A stretch of DNA of 61,484 nt from an uncultured Desulfovibrio sp. (GTDB taxonomy: Bacteria > Desulfobacterota > Desulfovibrionia > Desulfovibrionales > Desulfovibrionaceae): the NCBI RefSeq assembly GCF_944324935.1, contig NZ_CALUYG010000011.1, positions 1-61,484 of the forward strand. The letters are read 5' to 3'. The notes under the pieces were generated by a model that did no database searches, was not told the DNA's origin, and was given only the letters and a program-made list of their open reading frames with translations. Positions 38,101-45,993 of this stretch are shown here, in pieces (within the stretch, counting starts at the first letter, position 1; every line of letters starts with the position of its first letter). Made by a program: the position numbers and the translations under genes.

Positions 38101-38316
38101 CATCTGGGCCGCCGTAAGCCAGGGATTGAGCCGCGCCAGGGCCGCGCGGAAATACCGGCTGAGCAGAGCGTCCGAATACGCCGTGCGCCCGAACGTCCCC
38201 TCAGGCCCCAGCACCTCGCGGTCGTGGGCAAAGGCCACCTCCCAGCCCAGCTCCCGCTGAAGCAGCTCGCCCGCGCTTTCCTGCACCAGTATGTTTTCGG
38301 AGTAGTCATAGCTCAA
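35182..38316 (-). CDS. hsdR: Type I restriction enzyme, R subunit
   Basis: 1044 aa. Endonuclease-translocase subunit. Nuclease motif D...VELKK near residues 150-165, Walker A in HTQGSGKSYSM (about 305), DEAH box in MSDEAHRSQ (about 400), helicase motif GFTGTPLF and late motifs TGFDVPSL and ARANR. The start is TTG 38316: GGAGG lies seven bases upstream and no nearby ATG exists; the frame remains open through repeat A to 38427, but that part is spurious. It lies downstream of hsdS with an unusual 260-base AT-rich/repeat gap, so it may have its own promoter. Confidence 0.93.
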   Translation of the reverse strand: MSYDYSENILVQESAGELLQRELGWEVAFAHDREVLGPEGTFGRTAYSDALLSRYFRAALARLNPWLTAAQMDEAESRLRSCLVTSSLLQINKEKYALIRNGIPVSVRLPDGGSEERRARVIDFDKPENDHFLAIREMKIHGSLYRRRTDIVGFVNGIPLLFVELKKPSVAVENAYTDNYTDYLDTIPQLFHFNAFIILSNGTEARVGTLGGKYAFFHEWKRLAESDAGSVALETMLRGICRKENFLDLLENFLLFDRSGGRLVKILARNHQYLGVNEAVKAYAGRKLRHGKLGVFWHTQGSGKSYSMLFLARKIRRKFPGSPTFVILTDREELNRQISETFENCDALGDGLKAEQCVATSGSDLVRKLRGNPGFIFTLIQKFNQPDDPPITPAHDIIIMSDEAHRSQYGLFAENMCRLLPTASRIGFTGTPLFADDNITERTFGGYISIYDFQRAVDDHATVPLYYENRGERLKDIPAPDISDRILEAIEQADLDPSRQERLEREFAREIHLLTATPRLEAVARDFVRHYSDLWTSGKAMFVCLNKVTCVRMYELAVRFWQEEKEALARRAAQAGQQEAQELARKLAWMEETEMAVVISQEQNEIQTFRAWGLDIAPHREKMEKRELDKEFKDVAHPLRVVFVCAMWLTGFDVPSLSCLYLDKPLKAHTLMQTIARANRVAEGKSNGLIIDYVGIVKALRKALADYTARDGGSGGNCPAVDKAKLLDRLREDIDAAERLLAGPGIVLADIVDARHFARLDLLQQAANAVCGDEETKKAFQSRVGELLRLCKYVDRDDVTEDVRARRDALEAILGIVQARRKPADNEPLKAQINAIISEYVAVEPASAHDSARFDISRIDFALLQREFARSRRRHLILKDMEDIMRQRLDAMLQADPRRIDYYERYQKIIEAYNREQDRAGIEQTFMELMRLAADMDEESTRYIREGFSSVEELSVYDMLFSEDLSPQDIRTIKAVARDLLARIREKIAEMDHWTQKQATRDALGNLIRDVLWKSLPESFPDESIPAYRDRIYEYVFMRFRDAA

Positions 38317-38366
38317 GGGATGGCCTCCCTTTTTTATAGCGTGTGCGCACAAGCACAAGTCCATTT

Positions 38367-38453
38367 CTGGGGGAAGGGGAACCCCTCCGCCAGCGCGGGA
38401 GGGGTTCCCCTTCCCCCAGGCCCCCATCCTCTCCCCAGCGCGCTTTTATCAGG
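38367..38453 (-). repeat. Dispersed palindromic repeat family A, copy 3
   Basis: Perfect 22-base arms (38367-38388 and 38398-38419) with loop GCCAGCGCG, then the family leader on the reverse strand (CCCAGCGCGCTTTTATC). It sits between hsdS and hsdR. Confidence 0.8.
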
Positions 38454-38576
38454 GGCAAATACCGTTGCCTTTCATACGGGAAAAGAGGTGGAATGCTATA
38501 AAAATTTCGCTAAGTTTACGTCGCGAGATTGCAAATACGATTTATCCATCATAAGATATGTGTATTGCTTATTAGT

Positions 38577-39764
38577 TTATTTATGGGATATGAGTTTGGG
38601 AAGTAATATTTTTTTTGTTTTTTCAATATGTCTTATTGCATTTTTAGTGACTTCTATTTTTTTTATAAAGGGAAAAATAATGCTATAAAATTTGTATAGT
38701 GTGTCCATGTCTGGCTCGATAATTTCAAAATTTTTAAATGTGCTTTTGCTGATTTCTAAAAAAGTTGACCCTTTCGATTTGCCTATGATTTCTTCTTTCC
38801 TCGATATGAGATTATATAGTAAATAAAATGTCATATATTTTTTGTGAGGTATGCATGATATAAACCCTTGATTTGTACAGAGTTCTTTCTCACAAACTGC
38901 AAAAAAACCAATACTGGCTCTACTTGTCATAAGGATAGTGTACGGGGGCAATATTTTTGCGGCACAGCTGCGGAGTCCTTGCTGAGTTATTTTTTTCTCA
39001 GTATCTAGGAGAACAATATCTTTATTTTTTGTTATATCTGTTGGTGTTGCCCATAGGATGTTTCCGCCTTCATAGTTTTCTTTTATCTTTGTCGAAGGTG
39101 TTGCTCCGCCAACAATATTACATATGTCATCTATTTTTCTTCTTTCCCACCCCTCAGGCACGCCATCCACGATCCGCGTGGTTTCGTGGCCGGGGAAGCG
39201 CAGGTCAACGAACCATTCCTTGTACAAACGCTGCGCGGCCTCTTCCAGAAGCTGTATCTGCTTCTGGTTGTTTTCGATGAGGTCATCATAGGCGGAAAGG
39301 ATACCGGCTATTTTTTGCTGTGCTGAATAGGACGGCAAGCTTATATGTAAATTTCTGATATCGGGAAGATTGACATGCGGAACGGTAGCTCCACTAGCAA
39401 ATTTTAATAAATTGTGCTGCTGTTGCGGAGCAAGCATATAATAAACAAGAAAATCAGGAAAAACTTTTGTTCTATCGGGGCGAATCAAAACAGTCCGCTG
39501 GCCAAGGCAAACTTTTGCTCCGTTTTTGATGATGGCAATATTGCCCGCAGGTGCTTCACGGGCGAAAATCAGGTCATCATCTTGTGGGACGGCGCGAGAC
39601 GTTCTGGCATGATATACTTTTTCAGAAACTTTGTGGACATTCTCCAGTATCAAGCGTCCTTTGCCGATATTAGGCGTTCTGATAAGAGGGAATCCTGTCC
39701 CTTCATCAGGTGAGGTCGAGTGGGGGCAATCGACAATGAATTCACAGACATCAATTAACCGCAT
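38577..39764 (-). CDS. hsdS: Type I restriction enzyme, S (specificity) subunit
   Basis: 395 aa. Two target-recognition domains separated by helical spacers: first TRD residues 1-155, spacer with LSAYDDLIENNQKQIQLLEEAAQRLY, second TRD 205-360 and a final helix. Determines the sequence recognised by both methylation and cleavage. The second TRD is markedly AT-rich compared with the spacer and flanking genes, so it has probably been exchanged by recombination. ATG 39764 lacks a strong ribosome binding site and lies 3 bases after the small gene, so translation is likely coupled. Confidence 0.92.
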   Translation of the reverse strand: MRLIDVCEFIVDCPHSTSPDEGTGFPLIRTPNIGKGRLILENVHKVSEKVYHARTSRAVPQDDDLIFAREAPAGNIAIIKNGAKVCLGQRTVLIRPDRTKVFPDFLVYYMLAPQQQHNLLKFASGATVPHVNLPDIRNLHISLPSYSAQQKIAGILSAYDDLIENNQKQIQLLEEAAQRLYKEWFVDLRFPGHETTRIVDGVPEGWERRKIDDICNIVGGATPSTKIKENYEGGNILWATPTDITKNKDIVLLDTEKKITQQGLRSCAAKILPPYTILMTSRASIGFFAVCEKELCTNQGFISCIPHKKYMTFYLLYNLISRKEEIIGKSKGSTFLEISKSTFKNFEIIEPDMDTLYKFYSIIFPFIKKIEVTKNAIRHIEKTKKILLPKLISHK

Positions 39765-39767
39765 CAG

Positions 39768-39971
39768 CTATCTCGCAACGCTTATGATATTGTTTTTCAA
39801 GGCTTTTGAAGGTGTTTTGCAAATGCAGTCAATGGATGCAAAAGCGAAAATATTGGGTATGCCATTACTACCGCAGATGTCAGGGGTATTTGCTCTGCAA
39901 CAATAGGTCTGGCTTTCTGTATCTCTTTTTTGAAGGGGAGCATTGAAAGCGATTTTTAGCTCTTTATTCAT
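39768..39971 (-). CDS. Unrecognised 67-aa Cys-rich protein inside the hsd operon
   Basis: 67 aa, soluble, basic. Its ATG overlaps the hsdM stop (ATGA) and its own stop is 3 bases before hsdS, the layout of a translated operon gene. The centre reads TYCCRANTPDICGSNGIP and continues to DCICKTPS, so five Cys lie within about 25 residues. There is no signal peptide. I know no named family. It might be a modulator of the methylase/restriction complex, a toxin-antitoxin part or a zinc-binding adaptor; none is shown by the sequence. Base composition is AT-rich like the hsdS second half. Confidence 0.6.
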   Translation of the reverse strand: MNKELKIAFNAPLQKRDTESQTYCCRANTPDICGSNGIPNIFAFASIDCICKTPSKALKNNIISVAR

Positions 39972-41902
39972 AGCCCCATCTCCTGCCAGTTTCGGGAAAT
40001 GGTCTCCATGAGCGCGTTGCTTTCGGCCTGGAGGCGCACGAGCTCCGCGTGTATCTCGTTCATGCGCCGGGCAAAGTCCACGCCGTCGTCTTCCGCCGGG
40101 GGCACGCCCACATACGCGCCCGGGGTGAGGGAAAAGTTCTTTTCCTCTATCTCCTTGCGTCCGGCCACGCGGCACAGGCCGGGGATGTCGGCATACACGC
40201 CGTCCCCGAATCGTGCGTAGAGCCACTGGGCCTCCCGCGCGGCAAGGAGGGCGTTCTCCACCTCGGCAAGGCGTTCCTCCCAGAGGGCGGCGGCCTGTTT
40301 CTTTTCCGCGCGTTTGGCGGCGGCCGCCGCCGCGCGGGACTGCTCCCGCTGCTCCTCAAGGAAGGACTGGAGCGCTTCGAGACAGCTTTGGAAGGAGGCG
40401 TCAGGCGGCAGGGAGAAGGTCACGTCCTTCGGGCGGGAGGCAGCGGCCAGGGGCAGGGGCAGGCTGGCCCCCTTGTCGGAGAGACGCCGTTTCCCCGTGA
40501 TCCAGACGCAGACGGACAGCGTTTGCCGGTAGGCGGCCAGCAGGTCGCGGTACGGCTGCGTCTCGCCGCGGTAGAGCCGGACGATGGCGGTCAGGTTCTG
40601 GAGCTGCCACTCGTTCCACTCGTTGAGGGTGCGGTCCACCACGGTGTAGTAGTTGCGGGCGTCGATGAAGAGCACCGAGTCCCGCAGGCGGTCGGGCTTG
40701 CCCTTGTCGAAGAACCAGAGGGTACAGGGCAGGCTCTTGGTGTAGAAGAAGTTATTGCCCACGCTGATCATCACGTCCACATGGCCGGTTTCCACAAGCT
40801 GTCTGCGGATGTCCCTGTCCTTGTTCTGGCTGTCGGTGGCGGAGGAGGCCATGACGAAGCCCGCCCGGCCCCGTTCGTTCAGATAGGCGTAGAAATAGGA
40901 TATCCACAGATAGTTGGCGTTGCTCACCTCCTTGTTCTTGTTGACGGCGGGCAGGCCGAAGGGCAGCCGCCCGGCGCTGAGGGCGGACTCGGCCTTGACC
41001 TTGTCCACATTGAAGGGCGGGTTGGCCATCACATAGTCGCAGCGGCCCGCGAGAGAGTGGGCATCCTGATAAAAGCTGTTGGCCTCGTCGCCGGAGACGA
41101 TGGAGGCGGTCAGGCCGTGTACGGCCATGTTCATCAGACAAAGACGGGCGTTGTATTCCACCTTTTCCTGGCCGTAAAAGGTCATGGCGTTGTTGGCGGC
41201 CATGCCCGCCGCGTGGACGAAATCCCCCGTCTGCACGAACATGCCGCCGCTGCCGCAGGCCGGGTCAAGCAGGATGCCCCGCTCCGGCTCAAGGATGTTG
41301 ACGATCATCTTCACCAGTGATTTGGGCGTGAAGAACACGCCGTCGTCCGCGGCGATGTTCTTGGCGAACTTGTTGAGGAAATATTCATAGATGCGGCCGA
41401 TGACGTCGCCATCCACGGCATCGAGGGCGTCGTCGTTGAAGATGCGGAGGAGGGTGCTCAGAAGTTCCGAAGAGAACTTGCCGTATTCCCGGGGCAGGAC
41501 GCCGGAAAGCTGGTCGTTCTGGGCCTCGATGAGCTCCACGGCGTTGTTCACCACCTCGCCGAGGCTGTTCAGCGGCTGGCCGCCCACACCGTGCAGACCG
41601 GCCGAGGGGATGTCGGCGGGCAGCCCCACCAGAAAGGGGTAGCGCGCCATTTCCGGGAGATAGAGGGCGCTCTTGGCGCTGAAGTCCGAGGCCGTCACGG
41701 GCAGCGCGCGCCCCTTGCGCACGGGGCGGTGCTTGAGGATCTCGGCCTCCACCAGCGTGAAGCGGCTGTAAGCGTAGCGCAGGAAGATCAGGCCGAGCAC
41801 CGGCATGCAATATTCATTGGAGGTCAGCTTGGAATCGGCGCGGAGCGTGTCGGCGGATTCCCATAATCTGGCTTCCAGCTTTTTCAGGCTTTTGTTGTCC
41901 AT
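39968..41902 (-). CDS. hsdM: Type I restriction enzyme, M (methylase) subunit
   Basis: 644 aa. N6-adenine methylase. N-terminal HsdM helical domain (SLKKLEARLWESADTL, NEYCMPVLGLIFLRYAY), SAM-binding LLDPACGSGGMF near residue 213 and catalytic NPPF (in VMANPPFNV). The C-terminal part has a long coiled coil (EEQREQSRAAAAAAKRAEKK) that contacts HsdS. ATG 41902 has AAGGA six bases before it; the frame extends upstream without support. First gene of the operon. Confidence 0.95.
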   Translation of the reverse strand: MDNKSLKKLEARLWESADTLRADSKLTSNEYCMPVLGLIFLRYAYSRFTLVEAEILKHRPVRKGRALPVTASDFSAKSALYLPEMARYPFLVGLPADIPSAGLHGVGGQPLNSLGEVVNNAVELIEAQNDQLSGVLPREYGKFSSELLSTLLRIFNDDALDAVDGDVIGRIYEYFLNKFAKNIAADDGVFFTPKSLVKMIVNILEPERGILLDPACGSGGMFVQTGDFVHAAGMAANNAMTFYGQEKVEYNARLCLMNMAVHGLTASIVSGDEANSFYQDAHSLAGRCDYVMANPPFNVDKVKAESALSAGRLPFGLPAVNKNKEVSNANYLWISYFYAYLNERGRAGFVMASSATDSQNKDRDIRRQLVETGHVDVMISVGNNFFYTKSLPCTLWFFDKGKPDRLRDSVLFIDARNYYTVVDRTLNEWNEWQLQNLTAIVRLYRGETQPYRDLLAAYRQTLSVCVWITGKRRLSDKGASLPLPLAAASRPKDVTFSLPPDASFQSCLEALQSFLEEQREQSRAAAAAAKRAEKKQAAALWEERLAEVENALLAAREAQWLYARFGDGVYADIPGLCRVAGRKEIEEKNFSLTPGAYVGVPPAEDDGVDFARRMNEIHAELVRLQAESNALMETISRNWQEMGL

Positions 41903-42276
41903 GCAGCATCCTTGTATGCTCTCGTGCGGGCACGCGGGGGGCGGCACACGGCCTGATGATAGCCTTTTTCCCGCCGGCGGAGAAGGGGGAGGGCAGGCGC
42001 TCCCCTGCCGGCGGCAGGCCGGGCGGCGGCTTCACGATAACGTATTTAAAATATGTAAAAATATGTTTCACTTGCCGCGCATGCTCCGGCGCGAGGCGGG
42101 GATCGTCCCGCACGCGACGCTGGCGAAACGTGTCTGTACGGCGGGACGGGCCGCCTGCCGTCCGCCGTCGCACGATATGGACACACGGGCAGCGCGACCA
42201 TGCCGCGGGAGGAGCGGCCCTGCCGCCGCAACGAAAAGCCGGCCGGACAGCGGGCGCATCAAGGCATGGCGGCATA
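41903..42276. other. hsdM upstream region, no gene
   Basis: The stretch 42030-42070 is AT-rich and probably holds the hsdM promoter. It contains AAATATGTTTCA (42059-42070), matching 12 of 14 bases of the palindrome before the DUF134 and His-rich genes. The rest has only spurious frames. Confidence 0.4.
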
Positions 42277-42308
42277 ACAAAAAAGGGTCACGGAATCTCC
42301 GTGACCCT
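42277..42308 (-). terminator. Terminator of tRNA-Leu copy 1
   Basis: On the minus strand, hairpin arms GGGTCACGG and its complement (42285-42293, 42299-42307), followed by a T-tract (A-run 42277-42284). Confidence 0.88.
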
Positions 42309-42319
42309 TGCTTGCGGAC

Positions 42320-42404
42320 TGGTGCCGAGGGCGGGACTCGAACCCGCACAGCTATTGCCACTACCCCCTCAAGATAGCGTGTCTACCAGTTCCACCACCT
42401 CGGC
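42320..42404 (-). tRNA. tRNA-Leu (GAG), copy 1
   Basis: 85 nt with long variable arm and encoded CCA. Acceptor GCCGAGG/CCTCGGC; anticodon loop TTGAGGG gives GAG. Identical in mature sequence to copy 2 at 44197-44281. Confidence 0.95.
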
Positions 42405-42415
42405 GGCAGAAAGAG

Positions 42416-42444
42416 TTTATACGCGAAGCCGCGGCGCTTGGCAA
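42416..42444 (-). promoter_or_regulatory. Promoter of tRNA-Leu copy 1
   Basis: On the minus strand TTGCCA (42444-42439), 17-base spacer, TATAAA (42421-42416), 12 bases before the tRNA. Confidence 0.75.
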
Positions 42445-42550
42445 GTCTTTTTTCAGTGCCTTTTTTCCGGGCCGCTTGTCCGCCTGCGGTCGTCCGTGTG
42501 CCGCTTTTCCTGTGGGACAGGCGGAGAAGGGCACGCCGGGCCCGGCCATG

Positions 42551-44017
42551 TCATTCCTTCGATTTCAGATGCCATGACGGCGGGTTGATGCCCTTGACCG
42601 TACAGGCGAGGAAGCGATCCCAGGGGAAGGACTGTCCGTCTTCCCCCTGGGCAAGCTCGCCGTAAAAGCAGCGGCCGTCGGGGCTCATGACGGCGTCCAG
42701 AATATCTCCCTTCGCGGGGATGACGAGGCCGAAGGCCTCCAGATAGTCCCTGAGCGGCATGGCCCGGGGCCACGGCCCGTAGGGATGGAAATCCTCATCC
42801 CAGATCCACATTTCCCGGCCTTTCGTGTACAGGGCGATTTTGCCGTTGTCGCTGATATCGCCAAAGTCGGGGGAGCCGTAGGTGACGCTTTTGTTGTCGT
42901 CGATGGGGACGGCCTTCCCGGTGTCGTCCAGTCGTGCCAGCAGGGTCAGCTCATCGGAGATCCGCCTCCCGGACGGGTGGATCTCATTCAGTCTGACGCT
43001 GCACAGGACATGGCGGGCATCAAAATCGGGCGTACAGTAGGCGATGTCCCTGACGTACCAGTTCCTGAACAGCGGACTGCGCCGATCCGCCTTTTTCAGC
43101 TCCACATCCGTCAGCACCCGACTGGGCCCGGCAATGGCTATCCCCCAGCGGTGCAGGGGATTGTCCGGGTCGCCGGCCCGCAGGATCTTCGTGTTGTCGT
43201 CGGGCATGCCGGTGGCCGCGGCGCCGCCGAAGAGCAGCTCGCGTTCCTTGCCGGTGGCGAGATCGCGCACATGGGTGGTGGGCGACATGGTACGCAGAAT
43301 CTTTTTGCCGTCACGGCTCAGGATGCGTTTGGGCGCCGCGCTTTCATGCGCGAAGGCATCCAGCTCCCTGTAGTTCCCTCCCTTCATCCAGAACCAGAGC
43401 GGCCGGTTCTGGATGTAGCCCCGGCTCATGGCCTCCTTGCCCTGCGGCGTTTGGGCGAAGCGCTCGAGCTCCTCCCCGGACGCATCAGGCCCGGGCGCGC
43501 CGGGAACCGGCTCCATGCCCTTGCCGGCGGCCACCGTGCCGTCGGCCGACAGACCGCGCCATGTCACGTCAACAAGTCCGTGCTGGGGCATGAGGAGCAG
43601 CTCCTTGTCGTACTGCCAGAAAAAGCCGAGGCTGGCCCATGTCTGTCCGTAGCCGGGCGGGGCGCCTTCATCGCGGTGCCGGATGAAGCCGATCACGGTG
43701 CGTCCATCATCGCTCAGGGCTTCCCCCATGCCGTAATACTCGGATGGCGGCGTCAGGAGGATCGAATCGAAATCCCGATTCCAGATAAAAGGGCGGCCGT
43801 CGACGATGCCGGTGAGCGCGCGACAGTCCGGCGCTATGGCCAGGATGCGTCCGTTTTCGCCGAGCAGCGGCGACATGTCCTTGATGAAGCCTTGCGAGGG
43901 CGGCGCTTCCGGGGCGGCACTGTGCCCCGTGGCGGGCAACAGCAGCAGGGGGAGCGCCGGGAGCATCGCTGCCGCGCGACGTGCCCAGCGGCTGCCGAAT
44001 CGGAAAAGGTGTTTCAT
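42551..44017 (-). CDS. Secreted protein with repeated beta-blade-like motifs
   Basis: 488 aa. Signal peptide: basic start, hydrophobic core, then cleavage near GHSAAP. The mature part carries repeated short motifs of the type LSDDGRTVIGF, LSADGTVAAGK, ISDNGKIALYT and MSPDGRCFYGE, spaced as in HAF-repeat or beta-propeller proteins. No catalytic motif is visible, so the role (periplasmic or surface) is unknown. Upstream of tRNA-Leu copy 1. A paralogue, truncated, lies at 44395-44853, so gene plus tRNA have been duplicated. Confidence 0.75.
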   Translation of the reverse strand: MKHLFRFGSRWARRAAAMLPALPLLLLPATGHSAAPEAPPSQGFIKDMSPLLGENGRILAIAPDCRALTGIVDGRPFIWNRDFDSILLTPPSEYYGMGEALSDDGRTVIGFIRHRDEGAPPGYGQTWASLGFFWQYDKELLLMPQHGLVDVTWRGLSADGTVAAGKGMEPVPGAPGPDASGEELERFAQTPQGKEAMSRGYIQNRPLWFWMKGGNYRELDAFAHESAAPKRILSRDGKKILRTMSPTTHVRDLATGKERELLFGGAAATGMPDDNTKILRAGDPDNPLHRWGIAIAGPSRVLTDVELKKADRRSPLFRNWYVRDIAYCTPDFDARHVLCSVRLNEIHPSGRRISDELTLLARLDDTGKAVPIDDNKSVTYGSPDFGDISDNGKIALYTKGREMWIWDEDFHPYGPWPRAMPLRDYLEAFGLVIPAKGDILDAVMSPDGRCFYGELAQGEDGQSFPWDRFLACTVKGINPPSWHLKSKE

Positions 44018-44153
44018 GCTGTCCTCCTTGCGTAGATCGAGAGGGGGTAAGAGGCCGGTGCGACAGAATATATTCGGGAAGGGAGAAAAGGGTCAATGCC
44101 GCGCGCCCAGCGGGACAGGGGCGAGGCCGGAGCAGGGGGGCGGCGCACAACGC

Positions 44154-44185
44154 AAAAAGGGTCGCAGTATCCATACTGCGACCCT
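44154..44185 (-). terminator. Terminator of tRNA-Leu copy 2
   Basis: Arms 44158-44170 and 44173-44185 pair perfectly with a two-base loop; the A-run at 44154-44158 gives the T-tract on the minus strand. The stem sequence differs from that of copy 1. Confidence 0.88.
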
Positions 44186-44196
44186 TGCTTGCGGAC

Positions 44197-44281
44197 TGGT
44201 GCCGAGGGCGGGACTCGAACCCGCACAGCTATTGCCACTACCCCCTCAAGATAGCGTGTCTACCAGTTCCACCACCTCGGC
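44197..44281 (-). tRNA. tRNA-Leu (GAG), copy 2
   Basis: Identical in sequence to the tRNA at 42320-42404: same acceptor, variable arm and GAG anticodon. Confidence 0.95.
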
Positions 44282-44292
44282 GGCGAAGAGAA

Positions 44293-44321
44293 TCTTTACC
44301 TTTTTTCCGCGCGGCTGGCAA
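44293..44321 (-). promoter_or_regulatory. Promoter of tRNA-Leu copy 2
   Basis: On the minus strand TTGCCA (44321-44316), 17-base spacer, TAAAGA (44298-44293). The -35 and the adjoining AAAAGACT sequence match copy 1; the -10 is weaker. Confidence 0.65.
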
Positions 44322-44394
44322 GTCTTTTTTCAGGGCTTTTCCTGTTTCCGCCGCGCCTTTTCCGCCCTTGCGCGGGCCCTGCGGGAGCCGTGCC

Positions 44395-44853
44395 TTACGG
44401 GCGCGTGTTTTTCGGGGGTTTCCTCAGGGTCCAGTGCGGCGGCTCGATGCCCTCGCCCGTGCAGGCGAGAAATTCCCGGTAAGGGAACTGCTTTTCATCC
44501 TCTTCGGCGGCGAGCCGGCCGTAAAAGCAGCGTCCGTCCGGGCTCATAAGGGCGTCCGCGATCCTGCGTCCCGGAGGGAGGGCAAGACCGAACGAGGCCA
44601 GATAGTCCCGGAGCGTCCATGCGTTGGCATACCGGTCGGGAGTCGGTATGTCCTCATTCCAGACGTACATGTCACGCTTCTGCTCGTAAAGGACGATCTT
44701 TCCGTTGTCGCTGATGTCCCACAGCACGCCCAGCGGACCCGCTGCAAAGTCGTCATCGTCAGCGATGGGGGTGACGCCGCCCTTGTCGTCCAGTCGGGCC
44801 AGCAGGCTGAAGCCGCCCGGCAGCGGCCTGTCGGGGCTTGCGCTGGGCGGGGC
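44395..44853 (-). pseudogene. 5'-truncated paralogue of the 42551-44017 protein
   Basis: The frame is open from 44853 (after an in-frame TAA at 44854-44856) to its stop, but no ribosome binding site or signal peptide remains. It reads LLARLDDKGGVTPI, ISDNGKIVLYEQ, ALMSPDGRCFYG and FLACTGEGIEPPHW, matching the last third of the complete protein in order. An internal start near 44727 would give 110 aa. The missing 5' two-thirds has been replaced by the start region of the plus-strand DUF1786 gene. Confidence 0.8.
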
Positions 44854-44888
44854 TTACGCGTACACCAAGACGACGTGAGGTATGTACT

Positions 44889-45950
44889 ATGGATGCCCAG
44901 ATCCAGGAATTCCTGCGCCGGTCAGGGCCGGTGCTCTGTGTGGATATCGGCAGCGGCACACAGGATGCGCTGCTGGTCCGGCCCGGCCTTGAGCCGCACA
45001 ACTGGCCGCGTTTCGTCTTGCCGTCTCCGGCGCGCATGGTGGCGCAGCGCATCCGGGAGATGACGTTGCTCAAGCGTGACGTCTGGCTGTACGGCGGCAA
45101 TATGGGGGGCGGCTTTGGTCAGGCGGTGCGGGAACACATCGCCGCGGGCCTGAAGATAAGCGCCACGGCGGCTGCCTCGCGCGCCCTGCACGACAGGGAA
45201 GATGTGGTCTGCGGCATGGGCGTGCACCTGGCCGAGGACTGCCCGGCGGGGCATGTGCCGCTGTTTCTGACGGATTATTCGCCGGAATTCTGGGCTTCGC
45301 TCCTGCGTCATGCGGGCCTGCCGCAGCCGCATCTTGTCCTTGCGGCCGCGCAGGATCATGGCGAGCACGGGCAGGGCAACCGGGCGGGGCGCATGCGGAT
45401 CTGGCAGGACCTGCTGCAAAAGTCCGCCAGCCCGGAGGAATGGATACATACGACGGTGCCGCCCCTGCTGACCCGCCTGCGCGCCCTGCGGGAAAAGACG
45501 GGCGGCCCGGTGGCGGATACGGGCGTGAGCATCCTGCTGGGGGCGCTGAGCGAGCCGGAGGTCATGGAGCGCAGCTTCCGCGAGGGCATCACCATCGTCA
45601 ACGTGGGCAACGGCCATACGGTGGCCGCGCTGGTCTACAAGGGCATCGTGCGCGGGATGTATGAGCACCATACCGGCATGCGCTCCCTGCCGGAGATCCT
45701 GTCGGATCTGGAGCAGTTCCGCAAAACGTGGCTGCCGGCAGAGGAAGTGCAGGCCAGCGGCGGGCACGGCACGGCCTTCGGCCCGTATTGCGAGGAGGCG
45801 GGAGGCTATGCCCCCACCTTCATCCTGGGGCCGCGCCGGGATATGCTGGCGGGGCAGGGGAAATTTTTGTCCCCGCACGGGGACATGATGCAGGCGGGCA
45901 GTTTCGGCCTGCTCTGGGGCTGGGCCCGGCGGCAGGCAGGCCGGAACTGA
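44889..45950 (+). CDS. DUF1786 family protein
   Basis: 353 aa. The N-terminus has an actin/ASKHA-like phosphate-binding segment, LCVDIGSGTQDALLV, and a second, VNVGNGHTVAALV, as in DUF1786. Such proteins have been labelled as pyruvate-formate-lyase activator-like by annotation transfer, with no firm evidence. ATG 44889 is preceded by GAGGT; the longer frame reaches into the truncated neighbour. Possibly one unit with paaK 43 bases downstream. Confidence 0.8.
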   Translation: MDAQIQEFLRRSGPVLCVDIGSGTQDALLVRPGLEPHNWPRFVLPSPARMVAQRIREMTLLKRDVWLYGGNMGGGFGQAVREHIAAGLKISATAAASRALHDREDVVCGMGVHLAEDCPAGHVPLFLTDYSPEFWASLLRHAGLPQPHLVLAAAQDHGEHGQGNRAGRMRIWQDLLQKSASPEEWIHTTVPPLLTRLRALREKTGGPVADTGVSILLGALSEPEVMERSFREGITIVNVGNGHTVAALVYKGIVRGMYEHHTGMRSLPEILSDLEQFRKTWLPAEEVQASGGHGTAFGPYCEEAGGYAPTFILGPRRDMLAGQGKFLSPHGDMMQAGSFGLLWGWARRQAGRN

Positions 45951-45993
45951 GCCCGAAGGATTTTTTTGTGCAGCGTGCCTGTGAAGGAGAGCA

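Noticed and set aside
38317-38427. Extension of hsdR to an upstream ATG
   Set aside because: It runs through repeat A; TTG 38316 has a proper ribosome binding site.
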